Below, in pieces: positions 1 to 9,133 of a stretch of DNA of 64,000 nt (positions within the stretch are counted from its first letter, which is position 1; each line of letters starts with the position of its first letter). The stretch lies in the NCBI GenBank assembly GCA_018819515.1, contig JAHJPX010000006.1, positions 310,001-374,000 on the forward strand, written 5' to 3'. A program made the position numbers and the translations under genes. Below the pieces are notes generated by a model, which was not told the DNA's origin, did not search any database, and saw only the letters and a list, made by a program, of their open reading frames with translations. This DNA comes from Gammaproteobacteria bacterium (lineage in GTDB: Bacteria > Pseudomonadota > Gammaproteobacteria > Burkholderiales > Rhodocyclaceae).

Positions 1-1136
1 CCGGCGTGGACGTCATGCTGTCCGGCCCGCTGCCGACGCCGGCCATTGCCTACCTGACGCGAGCGTTGCGTTTGCAGGCCGGTGTGGTGATTTCCGCCTC
101 GCACAATCCATTCGACGACAACGGCATCAAGTTCTTTTCCGCGCAGGGCACCAAACTGCCCGACGAGGTGGAAGTGACGATCGAAGCCAGGATGGAACAA
201 CCGATCGTCTGTCGCGATTCCGCCGGTCTGGGAAGGGCGAAGCGTATCGACGATGCCCGCGGCCGCTATATCGAGTTCTGCAAGAGCACCTTTCCCACCG
301 AACTGGATCTGCGCGGCCTGAAGATCGCCATCGATTGCGCACACGGGGCGGACTATCTCGTCGCGCCCAACGTCTTCCACGAACTGGGTGCGGACGTCGT
401 TACGGTAGGTACGAGTCCCAACGGCCTCAACATCAATGATGGCGTTGGAGCCACTTCGCCGGAATCGCTACGCCGCGCGGTCCTCGAGAATCGCGCCGAT
501 ATCGGCATCGCGCTCGACGGGGACGGCGACCGGGTGGTCATGGCCGACGCTCAAGGCACGCTTTACGATGGCGACCAGTTGCTCTACGTGATTGCCCGCC
601 AGCGGCATGCGCGCGAGAAGGTGGCGGGTGTGGTTGGTACGCTGATGAGCAACCTGGGGTTCGAGCATGCGCTCGACCGGCTCGGCATTCCGTTCGCGCG
701 CGCCAAGGTTGGCGACCGCTACGTGCTGGAAATGATGCAGGAACGCAACTGGCCGCTGGGCGGCGAAAATTCCGGCCACATCATTTGCCTCGACAAGCAC
801 ACGACCGGCGACGGCATCATCGCGGCGTTGCAGGTGCTGGCGGCGTTGCAGGCGATCGGCGACACGCTGGCCCGGGCCTGCGCCGACCTGACCATGTATC
901 CGCAGAAGCTGATCAACGTGCGCATCGCCGCCGGTTTCGACTGGAAGGGCGATTCTGGCATTTTGGCGGCAGCTGCCGCCGCGGAGAAAGCGCTCGACGG
1001 CAACGGTCGCGTGCTGTTGCGGCCGTCCGGCACCGAGCCCGTGTTGCGCGTGATGGTCGAGGGGCGCGATGGCGCGTTGGTGATGGTTCAGGCAGAGGCG
1101 ATTGCAGCAGCGGTGCGTGCCGCAGTAGTCGCTTGA
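1..1136 (+). CDS. glmM: Phosphoglucosamine mutase, 5'-truncated by the window edge
   Basis: This is the C-terminal part of GlmM, which converts glucosamine-6-phosphate to glucosamine-1-phosphate for UDP-GlcNAc, peptidoglycan and LPS synthesis in the cytoplasm. The frame is open from the first bases of the window and about 377 residues are visible. The family is about 445-450 residues, so roughly 70 N-terminal residues lie outside. Visible motifs are the phosphoserine loop (SASHNP), the metal-binding loop (DGDGDR) and the C-terminal phosphate-binding loop (RPSGTEP). A GTG at base 6 is internal and not the true start. The gene ends just before a strong hairpin. Confidence 0.96.
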   Translation, partial: GVDVMLSGPLPTPAIAYLTRALRLQAGVVISASHNPFDDNGIKFFSAQGTKLPDEVEVTIEARMEQPIVCRDSAGLGRAKRIDDARGRYIEFCKSTFPTELDLRGLKIAIDCAHGADYLVAPNVFHELGADVVTVGTSPNGLNINDGVGATSPESLRRAVLENRADIGIALDGDGDRVVMADAQGTLYDGDQLLYVIARQRHAREKVAGVVGTLMSNLGFEHALDRLGIPFARAKVGDRYVLEMMQERNWPLGGENSGHIICLDKHTTGDGIIAALQVLAALQAIGDTLARACADLTMYPQKLINVRIAAGFDWKGDSGILAAAAAAEKALDGNGRVLLRPSGTEPVLRVMVEGRDGALVMVQAEAIAAAVRAAVVA

Positions 1137-1142
1137 GTCAGC

Positions 1143-1170
1143 CGAGCGGGAGGAATCCCGCTCGCAATTT
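1143..1170 (+). terminator. Hairpin after glmM, probable terminator
   Basis: A 9-bp perfect stem (CGAGCGGGA / TCCCGCTCG) with a GGAA tetraloop starts 7 bases after the glmM stop and is followed by CAATTT. The T-run is short, so it is a probable rather than certain intrinsic terminator. Confidence 0.5.
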
Positions 1171-1228
1171 AGCCTGTCGCTGAACATATGGCGGTAACAT
1201 CGGGCTGTTTTCTGCTGCCGCTGCCAGG

Positions 1229-3082
1229 ATGACCGGAAACCTGTTGCTCACGATTACGCTGCTCACCGTTACGGGAGCGGTGTGTCAGTATCTCGCCTGG
1301 CGGGCCCGTCTTCCGGCGATTCTCCTTCTGTTGGTCATTGGCATCGTCGTCGGGCCGGTTGCCGGTTGGGTGTCGCCGGACGAACTGCTCGGGCCGCTGC
1401 TGTTTCCGTTCGTCTCGCTGTCGGTTGCGATCATCCTGTTCGAGGGCAGTATGACGCTCCGCTTTGCGGAAATCCGCGGCATGGAGCATGTTGTTCGTCG
1501 TTTCGTCACCAGCGGATTGATTGTCACCTGGCTGGTCGTCGCACTGGCGACGCGCTGGCTGGCCGACTTTTCCTGGCAGATGGCGACGCTGTTCGGCGCC
1601 ATCATGGTGGTTACCGGCCCGACTGTGATCGTACCCATGTTGCGCAGCGTCCGGCCGAATGCGCGCATCAGCAACATCCTTCGCTGGGAAGGCATCATCG
1701 TCGACCCGATAGGTGCCTTGCTGGCGGTGCTTGTTTTTGAATTCATCGTCCGCAGCGAGCCTGGGGAAGCGTTCGGTGACACCTTGCTGGCCTTCGCCTC
1801 TGTCATTGGCAGCGGGGCGCTTTCCGGATTGTTGACCGGCTATGTCCTGGGCGAGGCGTTACGCAGGGACTGGCTGCCGAGCTATCTCTACAACCTTTCG
1901 ACACTTGCTTCCGTGTTTGCCGTGTTTACGTTTTCCAATGCGTTGGCAGACGAATCCGGCCTTCTGGCCGTGACCGTGATGGGTATCTATCTCGGTAACC
2001 GCAAGGGCGTCCCCATTCAGACCATCCTCGAATTCAAGGAAAGTCTTTCCCTGCTGTTGATCACGGTCTTGTTCATTCTGCTGGCCGCCCGTTTGAGCTT
2101 CGACCAACTGGCGGAACTTGGCTGGCCTGTCGTTGGCGTATTCCTGGCGGTGCAGCTTGTCGCCAGACCCGCGAAAGTTGCGTTCTGCACGTGGGGTTCC
2201 GATTTCACTTTTCGCGAGCGTCTGCTTCTGGCCTGGATCGCGCCACGCGGCATCGTTGCCGCCGCGGTCAGCGCGCTGTTCGCCATCAAACTGACGGAGC
2301 GCGGCTTCGATCATGCCGACCTACTGGTGCCGCTGACTTTTGTGGTCATCGTTGGCACCGTGGTGTTGCAAAGCCTGACCGCGGGCCGGCTGGCTCGCCT
2401 GCTTCATGTCGCGGAACCGGACCCTCACGGTTTTCTGATCATTGGCGCCAATCCGGTGGCACGTGCGATTGCGTCGGCGCTTGTCCAGCAAAATGTGTCC
2501 GTTTTGCTGGCGGATCCGCAGTGGGACAACGTAAGCAGGGCGCGCATGGCCGGTTTGCGGACGTATTTCGGGAATCCGCTGTCAGAACACGCCGAGACCT
2601 ATCTGGACTTGACTGGACTGGGCCGCTTGCTGGCGCTGTCGCCGGACGATCATCTCAATGGTTTGGCGTCTGACCGGTTCGCGGAGGATTTTGATATCCG
2701 GAACGTATTCGTCCTGCCAACTGGTCGCAGCAGCGACGGTCGTTCCGGACTCGCAATGCGCGGACGGCCGGCATTCGGCAGCGAGGTGGGTTATGCGGAA
2801 CTCGCGCGGCGCGTCTATTCGGGCGCGGAAGTGCGCCGGACGAACCTTTCGGACAGCTTTACTTACGCACATTTTCGCGACATGCATGGTGAGCATGTCG
2901 TACCTCTGTTTACTATCGACCCGAAAGGCAAGCTCGATGTGCTGACCGAAGGATCACCACAGCCCGAGTCGGGCTGGGCCATCCTGGCGCTCGTCGATCC
3001 AGATTCGCCTTCGGCATTTCAGCCGTCCGGAAATTCGTCTCCACAGGCGCCGCAATTGCCTGGAGCCGTCCTCAAGCCTTGA
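1229..3082 (+). CDS. Cation:proton antiporter (CPA family) with C-terminal TrkA-N-like domain
   Basis: A 617-residue inner-membrane protein. Residues 1-395 are about a dozen hydrophobic helices typical of Na+(K+)/H+ exchangers, including the GPTVIVPML segment and the WIAPRGIVAAA segment of the family. From about residue 400 a soluble Rossmann-like stretch (FLIIGANPVARAIAS) resembles a TrkA-N nucleotide-binding regulatory domain. It probably exchanges Na+ or K+ for protons in pH and ion homeostasis; the ion cannot be read from sequence. The ATG at 1229 follows the post-glmM hairpin. Its 3' end overlaps the convergent acyltransferase gene by 11 bases. Confidence 0.85.
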   Translation: MTGNLLLTITLLTVTGAVCQYLAWRARLPAILLLLVIGIVVGPVAGWVSPDELLGPLLFPFVSLSVAIILFEGSMTLRFAEIRGMEHVVRRFVTSGLIVTWLVVALATRWLADFSWQMATLFGAIMVVTGPTVIVPMLRSVRPNARISNILRWEGIIVDPIGALLAVLVFEFIVRSEPGEAFGDTLLAFASVIGSGALSGLLTGYVLGEALRRDWLPSYLYNLSTLASVFAVFTFSNALADESGLLAVTVMGIYLGNRKGVPIQTILEFKESLSLLLITVLFILLAARLSFDQLAELGWPVVGVFLAVQLVARPAKVAFCTWGSDFTFRERLLLAWIAPRGIVAAAVSALFAIKLTERGFDHADLLVPLTFVVIVGTVVLQSLTAGRLARLLHVAEPDPHGFLIIGANPVARAIASALVQQNVSVLLADPQWDNVSRARMAGLRTYFGNPLSEHAETYLDLTGLGRLLALSPDDHLNGLASDRFAEDFDIRNVFVLPTGRSSDGRSGLAMRGRPAFGSEVGYAELARRVYSGAEVRRTNLSDSFTYAHFRDMHGEHVVPLFTIDPKGKLDVLTEGSPQPESGWAILALVDPDSPSAFQPSGNSSPQAPQLPGAVLKP

Positions 3083-3827
3083 GGAAGTGCCGTGCGTAGC
3101 GCGGGTTCAGGCGCTCCATCGGCAACAAGAGCGGCAGATCGGCTGTGTTGAAATCCGGGTCCCAGGCCGGCTCACCGCAAATCCACGCGCCGGCGCGCAG
3201 ATAGCCTTTCAGCAACGGTGGAACCTCGGCGATTTGTCCGTTGACCAGACGTTCGAAGGGTAGCGGATGGCGCGGAAATACCCGGTATTCGAGCGGCGCC
3301 AGATGGGCGTCGAGTTGCTGCACGAAGAGATTGGCCGCATTGTGGCCGCCGTCGGCCATACCCACTGAAGCGCAACCGATCAGATAACGGTACTCGCCGC
3401 GCAGCATGAATTCGGCGAGCTTGCCCCACAGCAAGGCGATGACCGCGCCGCTACGGTAGTCCGCGTGGATGCACGAGCGGCCGATTTCGACCGTGCTTGA
3501 CCGCAGGTGATCGAGACGGGTCAGGTCGAATTCGTTGTCGGAATAGTAGCTGCCGACTTTCTTGGCGGCGTCCGGCGTCAGGATGCGATAGGTACCGACG
3601 ACTTTACCGGCTTCCTCGTCACGCACCACGAGGTGCTCACAGTAGGGATCGTAGAAGTCGGCGTCGACGCCGGGTGTGCGCGTCTGCAGTTTGGCGCCCA
3701 TTTCCTCGGCAAATACCTTGTGGCGCAGGCGTTGCGCGGACTCTATTTCCTCGGCGGTTTGCGCCAGCCCGACCGAGTAGTGCTGATGGTGGTGGCGGAC
3801 ACTCCGCCATTCCTGAGCATGTAGCAT
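3072..3827 (-). CDS. GNAT-type acyltransferase, OlsB-like (ornithine lipid synthesis)
   Basis: A 251-residue cytosolic or peripheral enzyme of the hemolysin/OlsB acyltransferase family, which N-acylates ornithine from acyl-ACP in the first step of ornithine lipid synthesis. Visible family features are the N-terminal AQRLRHKVFAEEMG segment, the acidic CEHLVVRD stretch, VVGTYRIL and EIGRSCIHADYR. The ATG at 3827 is chosen because AAAGGAG lies 6 bases upstream; the frame stays open further upstream but that part is antisense-like. It follows the plcP-like gene in the same direction, 53 bases apart, so the two are probably co-transcribed. No olsA is adjacent. Substrate specificity is inferred. 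Confidence 0.75.
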   Translation of the reverse strand: MLHAQEWRSVRHHHQHYSVGLAQTAEEIESAQRLRHKVFAEEMGAKLQTRTPGVDADFYDPYCEHLVVRDEEAGKVVGTYRILTPDAAKKVGSYYSDNEFDLTRLDHLRSSTVEIGRSCIHADYRSGAVIALLWGKLAEFMLRGEYRYLIGCASVGMADGGHNAANLFVQQLDAHLAPLEYRVFPRHPLPFERLVNGQIAEVPPLLKGYLRAGAWICGEPAWDPDFNTADLPLLLPMERLNPRYARHFLKA

Positions 3828-3880
3828 GCTTTTCTCCTTTTCTTCGTCTATGAGTTCCTGAACATTTTTCGAGATACGGG

Positions 3881-4657
3881 TTACGTGGACATTGCGGCGA
3901 CATGAAGGCGCGATGAAACCTGGTGAACCAGTTCGATCCGTCCGTCCAGGTGTTCCACGGCGGCAGAGCAACTGTCGACCCAGTCGCCGCAGTTGATGTA
4001 GGTGATGCGGTCGGCTTCGCGTATCGAGGCGCTGTGGATATGGCCGCAGATGACACCGTCGAGGCCGCGCTCGCGCACGGCATGGATGACGGAGTCTTCG
4101 AAATCGAAGATGAAACTGACTGCCGTCTTGACCCTGCGCTTGGCGTAGCCGGCCAGTGACCAGTAACCGGGAATTTTGAGGCGACGCCGGAACCACGACA
4201 ACCAGCCGTTGATTCGCACCAGCGTGTCGTAGGCAATGTCGCCCAGCAGCGCGACCCAGCGATGATGGCGCGTCACTTGGTCGAACTCGTCGCCATGTAT
4301 CAGCAGGAAGCGGCGGCCGTCGACGGTGGTGTGGACGCGCTCCCGCTCGATGCTGATGCCGCCGAAGGCGATGCCGTCGTGTTCGCGCAGCGCCTCGTCG
4401 TGATTGCCGGGAACCAGGATGACCTTTTCGCCGTGGCGGGCGCGGCGCAGGACTTTCTGGATGACCGTGTTTTGCATCGGCGACCAATGGATGCCGCGCC
4501 GCATTGCCCAAAAGTCGATGATGTCGCCGAGCAGGTACAGGTACTCGGCTTCGTGGGCCTTGAGGAATTCCAGTAGTCGTTCAGCCTGGCAGCCGCGGGT
4601 ACCGAGATGGATGTCGGAGATGAAGATGGCGCGAACCCTGGTTGGAACTTCGCTCAT
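3881..4657 (-). CDS. Metallophosphoesterase, PlcP-like phospholipase C (LpxH superfamily)
   Basis: A 258-residue calcineurin-like phosphoesterase. All metal-site motifs are visible: SDIHLGT near the start, GDIIDFW, PGNHDE, an IHGDEFD segment and GHIHSA. The SDIHLGTRGCQA opening, the FGGI segment and the Cys-Gly-Asp near the C-terminus are as I recall them from PlcP, the phospholipase C that releases diacylglycerol from phospholipids in phosphate-starved bacteria. UDP-2,3-diacylglucosamine hydrolase is the generic alternative. The ATG at 4657 was preferred to an upstream TTG at 4699. Neighbours (OlsB-like, glycosyltransferases, pst) favour PlcP, but this is inference. Confidence 0.75.
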   Translation of the reverse strand: MSEVPTRVRAIFISDIHLGTRGCQAERLLEFLKAHEAEYLYLLGDIIDFWAMRRGIHWSPMQNTVIQKVLRRARHGEKVILVPGNHDEALREHDGIAFGGISIERERVHTTVDGRRFLLIHGDEFDQVTRHHRWVALLGDIAYDTLVRINGWLSWFRRRLKIPGYWSLAGYAKRRVKTAVSFIFDFEDSVIHAVRERGLDGVICGHIHSASIREADRITYINCGDWVDSCSAAVEHLDGRIELVHQVSSRLHVAAMST

Positions 4658-4763
4658 CCGGCACCGCAATGTGTTTCTTTCATGTCGCCATCTTGGCAAG
4701 GCACCATGAAGCCGCAGTTACCGTCCCGTTGCGGGCTTATTACAATGCGCCGCGGGTCGCGTT

Positions 4764-4789
4764 CGGCGTACCGCCACGGCTGACTTTTC
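4764..4789. repeat. 26-bp recurrent motif, copy 1
   Basis: The motif begins CGGCGTACCGCC and ends GGCTGACTTTTC. The same 26 bases recur at 53792-53817 (identical), 38848-38873 (one mismatch, inside dsrN) and, inverted, at 22556-22581 (two mismatches, inside nuoG). Here it sits at the 3' end of the hydrolase gene. Confidence 0.5.
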
Positions 4790-5552
4790 AGTCAGTCCGT
4801 GTTTCCATCTTCTTCCACCAATCCGCGATCTGGGCGGCGACCCATTGACCATCGTCGAGCGGCAGGTCATGGCCTGCCGTCGGATGCTCGGCGTATTCTG
4901 CCCGCCAGGCCAATGCCAGGCGTCGGGAGCAGTTGCAGTCAACCAGAGTGTCGCCCCTTGAAGCTAGGACCAGAAGGCGCGTGCCTGCGGGAGGCGAGTC
5001 CTGTCGGAAACGAGTGGCTGCCAGCAGCTGGCGCAAGGCGCTTGTCAGGGCGACGGGGTGCCGTTCTTCCAGTGCGACCCATTCGTCGATGATCGAATCG
5101 TCGTCGATCCGCTCATGGCTGGTCAATCGAAGGATGATCGACTCCCGGTTGCGCGCCGTCGCCGGAAACAGGAGGCGCAGCAGGCTCGGGTAGTTCCGCG
5201 GGCGCAGGCGCCGCCAAGGCCGACAGTAGGGGCGAATGCTGGTATTCATCAGTACCGCGGCCGCGACTTCGTCCGGATTCGCCCGTGCCCAGGCGACGGC
5301 CACCATCGCGCCGAGCGACAGGGCCACAAGGTTGAACGGTGGTTGTAGCTGGAGTGCAATGGCTTGCCGGTGACAATGGTCGGCGATTTCCTCGATGTGC
5401 GTCGGACTTGCTTGTTCGTGAAATTCGCCGGCGCCCGGCAAATCGATCGCCACTACGGCTGCATTGCCGAGTACGGACCGAAGCACGGCAGGGAAAGTGC
5501 CCCAGTGGCCGATCTCGCGCGTCAGGCCGCGTAGCAGAATCCAGGTCGTCAT
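4788..5552 (-). CDS. Alpha/beta-fold hydrolase
   Basis: A 254-residue cytosolic hydrolase of the alpha/beta fold. An N-terminal LLRGLTREIGHW segment sits where the oxyanion region is expected. The nucleophile elbow is ALSLGAM around residue 97, where the first glycine of GxSxG is replaced by alanine. The C-terminal catalytic histidine is probably in TAGHDLP, and the acid in SRGDTLV. The substrate is unknown; lipid esters are possible given the context. Its start overlaps the stop of the upstream M14 peptidase gene by 4 bases, so the two are probably translationally coupled. Confidence 0.75.
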   Translation of the reverse strand: MTTWILLRGLTREIGHWGTFPAVLRSVLGNAAVVAIDLPGAGEFHEQASPTHIEEIADHCHRQAIALQLQPPFNLVALSLGAMVAVAWARANPDEVAAAVLMNTSIRPYCRPWRRLRPRNYPSLLRLLFPATARNRESIILRLTSHERIDDDSIIDEWVALEERHPVALTSALRQLLAATRFRQDSPPAGTRLLVLASRGDTLVDCNCSRRLALAWRAEYAEHPTAGHDLPLDDGQWVAAQIADWWKKMETRTD

Positions 5553-6634
5553 CGCCTGTCCTCGCTATACCACTGCTTCATCGCTGCCTGGCGGTGAAAT
5601 TCCCGTTCCGCACCCATCGGCAGCCACCGCAAGTAGCTGCTGGACGCGCGCGTCAGGAACTCCAGCCAGGAAAGATGGCGGCGCAGCACGCGTTCCTGGC
5701 GGTGCCGGATCAGAGGATTGAAAATGCCGTGCCGGGAAAATATCTGGCGAGGATTTTTCTTGACCCAAAGCCATGAGCCCATCTCCAGCGTCATCGGCAG
5801 GAAGATGCGATCGGGGAAAGCGAGTGCTTTGCCGTACAGGTAATCCCACAGGTCGCCATGCGCCAGGTACTGGCGGCTCTGTGGCTCGATGGTGTAGTTG
5901 TGATGCATGTAGGATTGATCGAATATCTGTTTCAGGGCGTGCATCTCGGCCAGATGCGGGATCGGCGTGGACGTCCGGGCGTACGGGAACCAGATCCGGT
6001 CCTTCGAACCGAATCCGGAATGACAGTCGATGGCGAGACTGAAGGGACGGCTAAGGAGTTCGCGTTCGACAACGGCACAGAGCGCCAGGCTTTCCGCCTC
6101 CATGGGCCGGTCCGGCATTCCGCGGTACCACGGCAGGTTGGCGCTGATGCGTTGCCCGCCGAGGAGCGGGGGAACTCGCTCGGTCGCGTCGACGGGGGCG
6201 TTGCGCATCAGGTCCACCCCGTTGGGATTGGCTCGGGTGCCGCGGGCCAACCCGCCGGGATTCACTATCGGCATGAACACCAGGCGCAGCGACTGGAGCT
6301 TCTGACGCAGCACGTCGTCCCAACGCAGTCGCCGGAGCAGACTGCGCAGAAAGGCAAGCACGACCTCGGCGCCTATGCGCTCCAGGCCGTGAACGCCGCC
6401 GAAAAAACCAACTCCAGGCACGTCCAGCGACTGGCTTCCAACGGCAATCGAATAAACCGGGTAGCGGTCGCTGCCCGATGCGACCTCGCATATGGTTTGC
6501 ACCTCAATCATGCCCTCGCCCTCGTCGAGGAGTTGTTCCAGTTCGGCAAGTTCGGTCGGTCGTGACACGGGAGGCAATCTTTGGGACAGAGGATCAGCAT
6601 ATCGCAGTGACGTGGAATGACAACGATGCGTCAT
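5549..6634 (-). CDS. M14-family zinc carboxypeptidase
   Basis: A 361-residue peptidase of the zinc carboxypeptidase fold. The first zinc ligands are visible in GGVHGLERIGAE (HxxE), the third in AIDCHSGFG, and the probable catalytic glutamate in TLEMGSW. No clear signal peptide follows the chosen ATG at 6634; in-frame ATGs at 6694 and 6799 are possible starts and none has a strong ribosome-binding site. Substrate may be a peptide or amidated amino acid. It is coupled to the downstream hydrolase gene by a 4-base stop/start overlap. Confidence 0.75.
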   Translation of the reverse strand: MTHRCHSTSLRYADPLSQRLPPVSRPTELAELEQLLDEGEGMIEVQTICEVASGSDRYPVYSIAVGSQSLDVPGVGFFGGVHGLERIGAEVVLAFLRSLLRRLRWDDVLRQKLQSLRLVFMPIVNPGGLARGTRANPNGVDLMRNAPVDATERVPPLLGGQRISANLPWYRGMPDRPMEAESLALCAVVERELLSRPFSLAIDCHSGFGSKDRIWFPYARTSTPIPHLAEMHALKQIFDQSYMHHNYTIEPQSRQYLAHGDLWDYLYGKALAFPDRIFLPMTLEMGSWLWVKKNPRQIFSRHGIFNPLIRHRQERVLRRHLSWLEFLTRASSSYLRWLPMGAEREFHRQAAMKQWYSEDRR

Positions 6635-6979
6635 CGTCAAGTAACAGAGGTTCGCTAATCTGGTCACGTTACTGGCAAGTAGGGGAATCGGCATGCACTG
6701 GCGGAATGGGTGGGTAGCGACGGCGAAGCGCCTGATTCCAATACTCGACATTGAGCGGTGCATCGACGACTTGTTCGAATGCGGATTGATAACATTCAAT
6801 TTTCCGGAAGGTCTTTGACCAACAGGTCGAGGACGTCAGGACGAGTGAGCGCGAAGCGATATCTATTCGTCGGGCTTGCCGTTCTGGGGGGCATCGCCGA
6901 ATTCTGGGCGTTGACCCGCGCCCGACGACGCGATAGCGCAGATTCCTCCCGCATACTACGGGCCTGATATCAGGCTGGA
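6635..6979. other. 345-base stretch without a confident gene
   Basis: This AT-richer stretch between two minus-strand genes holds the probable promoter region for the M14 peptidase gene and one weak small ORF on the plus strand (6845-6967). I see no tRNA, repeat array or strong terminator in it. Confidence 0.5.
6845..6967 (+). CDS. Possible 40-residue single-membrane-span protein
   Basis: A GTG-started frame encodes 40 residues: a short basic start, one hydrophobic segment (LFVGLAVLGGIAEFWAL) and then an Arg-rich tail. AGGACG lies a few bases upstream. It is the only membrane-like frame in an otherwise empty gap. It may equally be chance; no family is recognised. Confidence 0.25.
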   Translation: MSAKRYLFVGLAVLGGIAEFWALTRARRRDSADSSRILRA

Positions 6980-7507
6980 CTACCAGACAATGGCGACGTC
7001 GGCAATAAGTGCGCCAATCGCTGCGCCGGCAAGAACGTCGCTCGGATAGTGCAGGCCGAGTATCGGCCTCGATAGCGCAACCGCGATCGCGAAGGAATAG
7101 ACAATAGGTGCCAATTCGGGAAACCCCGCCGCACTGACAATCGCCAGAGAAGTCGCGTGCAGGGTATGCCCGGAGGGAAAACTGAACCGATCCAGTACCG
7201 GGGCGGCGGCGGAGATTGCGCTATAGACCTCGCAGGGGCGGGGACGCGAGGTCCTGTGCTTCAACCACTTGTAGATTGCCAGCCCGACCAGACCGACGAC
7301 AACCATGCGTACGACAGTTGGCCAGGCAGCTTGCCCGTAGGCGATGGGCAGCACAAGCATCAAGGAGTACCAGAACACGCCGTTTCCGAGTCGGCTGACG
7401 ACGCGAAATATATGGCGCCAGGTGTTGACGTGGCTCAACTGGTTGAGGCGCAGGCAAAGCGCCAGGTCAGCCTCGTTAATCCGGTGCCAGGACAAGGCGC
7501 TTTTCAT
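6980..7507 (-). CDS. PAP2-family membrane phosphatase
   Basis: A 175-residue integral membrane phosphatase. The three signature motifs are in order: KHRTSRPRP (motif 1), FPSGHTLH (motif 2) and SRPILGLHYPSDVLAG (motif 3, with the catalytic His and Asp). Such enzymes dephosphorylate phosphatidic acid, undecaprenyl pyrophosphate or related lipids on the outer face of the inner membrane. The ATG at 7507 has GGAAGGAA just upstream and is preferred to 7522. It overlaps the upstream glycosyltransferase gene by 32 bases, so both are in one transcript. In this context phosphatidate to diacylglycerol is a plausible reaction. Confidence 0.85.
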   Translation of the reverse strand: MKSALSWHRINEADLALCLRLNQLSHVNTWRHIFRVVSRLGNGVFWYSLMLVLPIAYGQAAWPTVVRMVVVGLVGLAIYKWLKHRTSRPRPCEVYSAISAAAPVLDRFSFPSGHTLHATSLAIVSAAGFPELAPIVYSFAIAVALSRPILGLHYPSDVLAGAAIGALIADVAIVW

Positions 7508-8669
7508 GGGGGTTCCTTCCATGATGTGCAGTGACGAGTTCGGTTAGCACGTGTTCGAAACGTTCGTGGATGCGCTCCCATGCCATGTGCGCCATCGAGG
7601 CGACAGCGCGGGCACGCATATCGGCCAGCGCACGCCTGTCGTCCGCCAGTGCCTGCGCGCTGGCGATGAATTCGTTGTCGTCGCCTGGCGTGACCGTACA
7701 GCCGTTGATCCCCCGCTGGATGAGGTCGGCGGCGGCCGCGCAGTCGAAAGCAACCACGCCGAGCCCGCTGGCCAGCGCCTCGGGAACGACATTGCCGAAC
7801 GTTTCGGTCAGGCTGGGAAACAGAAACAGGTCGGCCGACGCGTAATGGGCAGCCAGGTCTTCGCCGAGCCGCATGCCGGTGTATATGTGGCCGGGATGCC
7901 GTTTCCGCAGCGAAGGCAGCGATGGTCCGTCGCCGACGAACAGCATGCGGGCATTGTCGTGTCGGGCGGCGATCGCCGAGAACGCCCGGGTGACGACCGA
8001 AAGGTTTTTCTCCGGCGCAAGGCGGCCGATGTAGGCGACGACCAAGTTGTCGGGCGCGGCGCCCCAATTCGCGCGCAGCGCATCCGACCGTCGTGTCGGT
8101 TTGAACAGCCGGGTATCGACGCCGCGAGCGACGACATCGACACTGCGGTAGCCATCGGCGAGCAACTCCTTTGCCAACCGGTTCGTCGGAACCAGCGTGA
8201 GATCGGTACGGTTGTGAAAGCGGCGCAGGTGGCCACCGACGAGGCTGTGCAGCCAGCCCAGTCGGTAGTGCCGGCTATAGGCGCGGAAGTTGGTATGGAA
8301 GCCGGATGAAACCGGCAGCCCGAGTGCGCGTGCCGCGCCGACCGCGGCAGCGCCGAGCGGTCCCTCTGTGGCGACATGCACGATGTCCGGACGTTCCTGC
8401 GACCATTGCTTTCGCAGCGTGCGGTGGACAGGCAAACCGAAGTGCAGACCCGGATAGCCGGGGATTGGCAGGCCCGGGACCAGAAATTCATCGGGACCGG
8501 CCTGGTCGCGCCCGCTTTGGCGCGGGCGTATCAGTCGCACATGATGGCCGCGTTCGCGCAACCCGGCCACCAGCCGCGCCAGCGTCAGTGCGACACCATT
8601 GACTTCCGGCGGATAGGTTTCGGTGACGAGAGCGACATGGAGTCGGCGCGACGACGGGGTTCCATCCAT
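7476..8669 (-). CDS. GT4-family glycosyltransferase
   Basis: A 397-residue GT-B glycosyltransferase. The N-terminal acceptor domain has VTETYPPEVNGVALTL. The C-terminal nucleotide-sugar domain has AYIGRLAPEKNL, the FVGDGP loop and the SLTETFGNVVPEALASG stretch, in which the two glutamates are the GT4 EX7E motif. This type transfers sugars to phosphatidyl-inositol, diacylglycerol or similar lipids (MgtA/PimB/Agt-like). A second GT4 gene lies 0.5 kb upstream and a PAP2 phosphatase directly downstream, pointing to glycolipid synthesis; acceptor and donor are inferred. Confidence 0.85.
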   Translation of the reverse strand: MDGTPSSRRLHVALVTETYPPEVNGVALTLARLVAGLRERGHHVRLIRPRQSGRDQAGPDEFLVPGLPIPGYPGLHFGLPVHRTLRKQWSQERPDIVHVATEGPLGAAAVGAARALGLPVSSGFHTNFRAYSRHYRLGWLHSLVGGHLRRFHNRTDLTLVPTNRLAKELLADGYRSVDVVARGVDTRLFKPTRRSDALRANWGAAPDNLVVAYIGRLAPEKNLSVVTRAFSAIAARHDNARMLFVGDGPSLPSLRKRHPGHIYTGMRLGEDLAAHYASADLFLFPSLTETFGNVVPEALASGLGVVAFDCAAAADLIQRGINGCTVTPGDDNEFIASAQALADDRRALADMRARAVASMAHMAWERIHERFEHVLTELVTAHHGRNPHEKRLVLAPD

Positions 8670-8727
8670 GCCGAGATGATGCTTGGCCGCCGCGACAACC
8701 CCATGTCGGCCAGGTTACAGGCAGGTT

Positions 8728-9126
8728 TCAGCCGATCAGCACCAGCGCCCAGGTGACGACGACATTGATCAGCGCGATCATGACCGCAGCGCTGCCGATG
8801 TCCTTGGCGCGCTTGGACAAGCTGTGCTTTTCCAGCGAGATACGGTCGATTGCCGCCTCGATCGCCGAGTTTACGAGTTCGACGATGATGACCAGCAGCA
8901 CGCTCGTCACCATCAGGGCGCGCCCGACGCCGGTGGCCGGGAGGAGGAAAGCCAGGGGAATCATGACCACGGCCAGCCAGACTTCCTGGCGGAAGGCGTC
9001 TTCGTGTCGGTAGGCGGCACGCAGGCCGTCGAGCGTATAGAAGAACGCGTTCCAGAGCCTTCTGAAACCGGTCCTGCCCTTGAAGGGGCTTTGGGAATTC
9101 GGGGTCTGGGAAGTAGGTTCTGCCAT
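8728..9126 (-). CDS. dgkA: Diacylglycerol kinase
   Basis: A 132-residue small membrane kinase that phosphorylates diacylglycerol to phosphatidic acid using ATP. Three hydrophobic helices are visible after an amphipathic N-terminus. The family signature is present as ELVNSAIEAAIDRIS, followed by KRAKDIGSAAV. Length is slightly above E. coli DgkA because of a polar N-terminal extension of about 20 residues. It lies between two glycosyltransferase genes on the same strand, 7 bases after the upstream one, so it belongs to this lipid operon. Confidence 0.9.
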   Translation of the reverse strand: MAEPTSQTPNSQSPFKGRTGFRRLWNAFFYTLDGLRAAYRHEDAFRQEVWLAVVMIPLAFLLPATGVGRALMVTSVLLVIIVELVNSAIEAAIDRISLEKHSLSKRAKDIGSAAVMIALINVVVTWALVLIG

Positions 9127-9133
9127 GACGCGA

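Noticed and set aside
3828..4511. N-terminal extension of the OlsB-like protein
   Set aside because: The frame stays open upstream but overlaps the plcP-like gene, is Arg/His-rich, and a strong ribosome-binding site lies at 3827.
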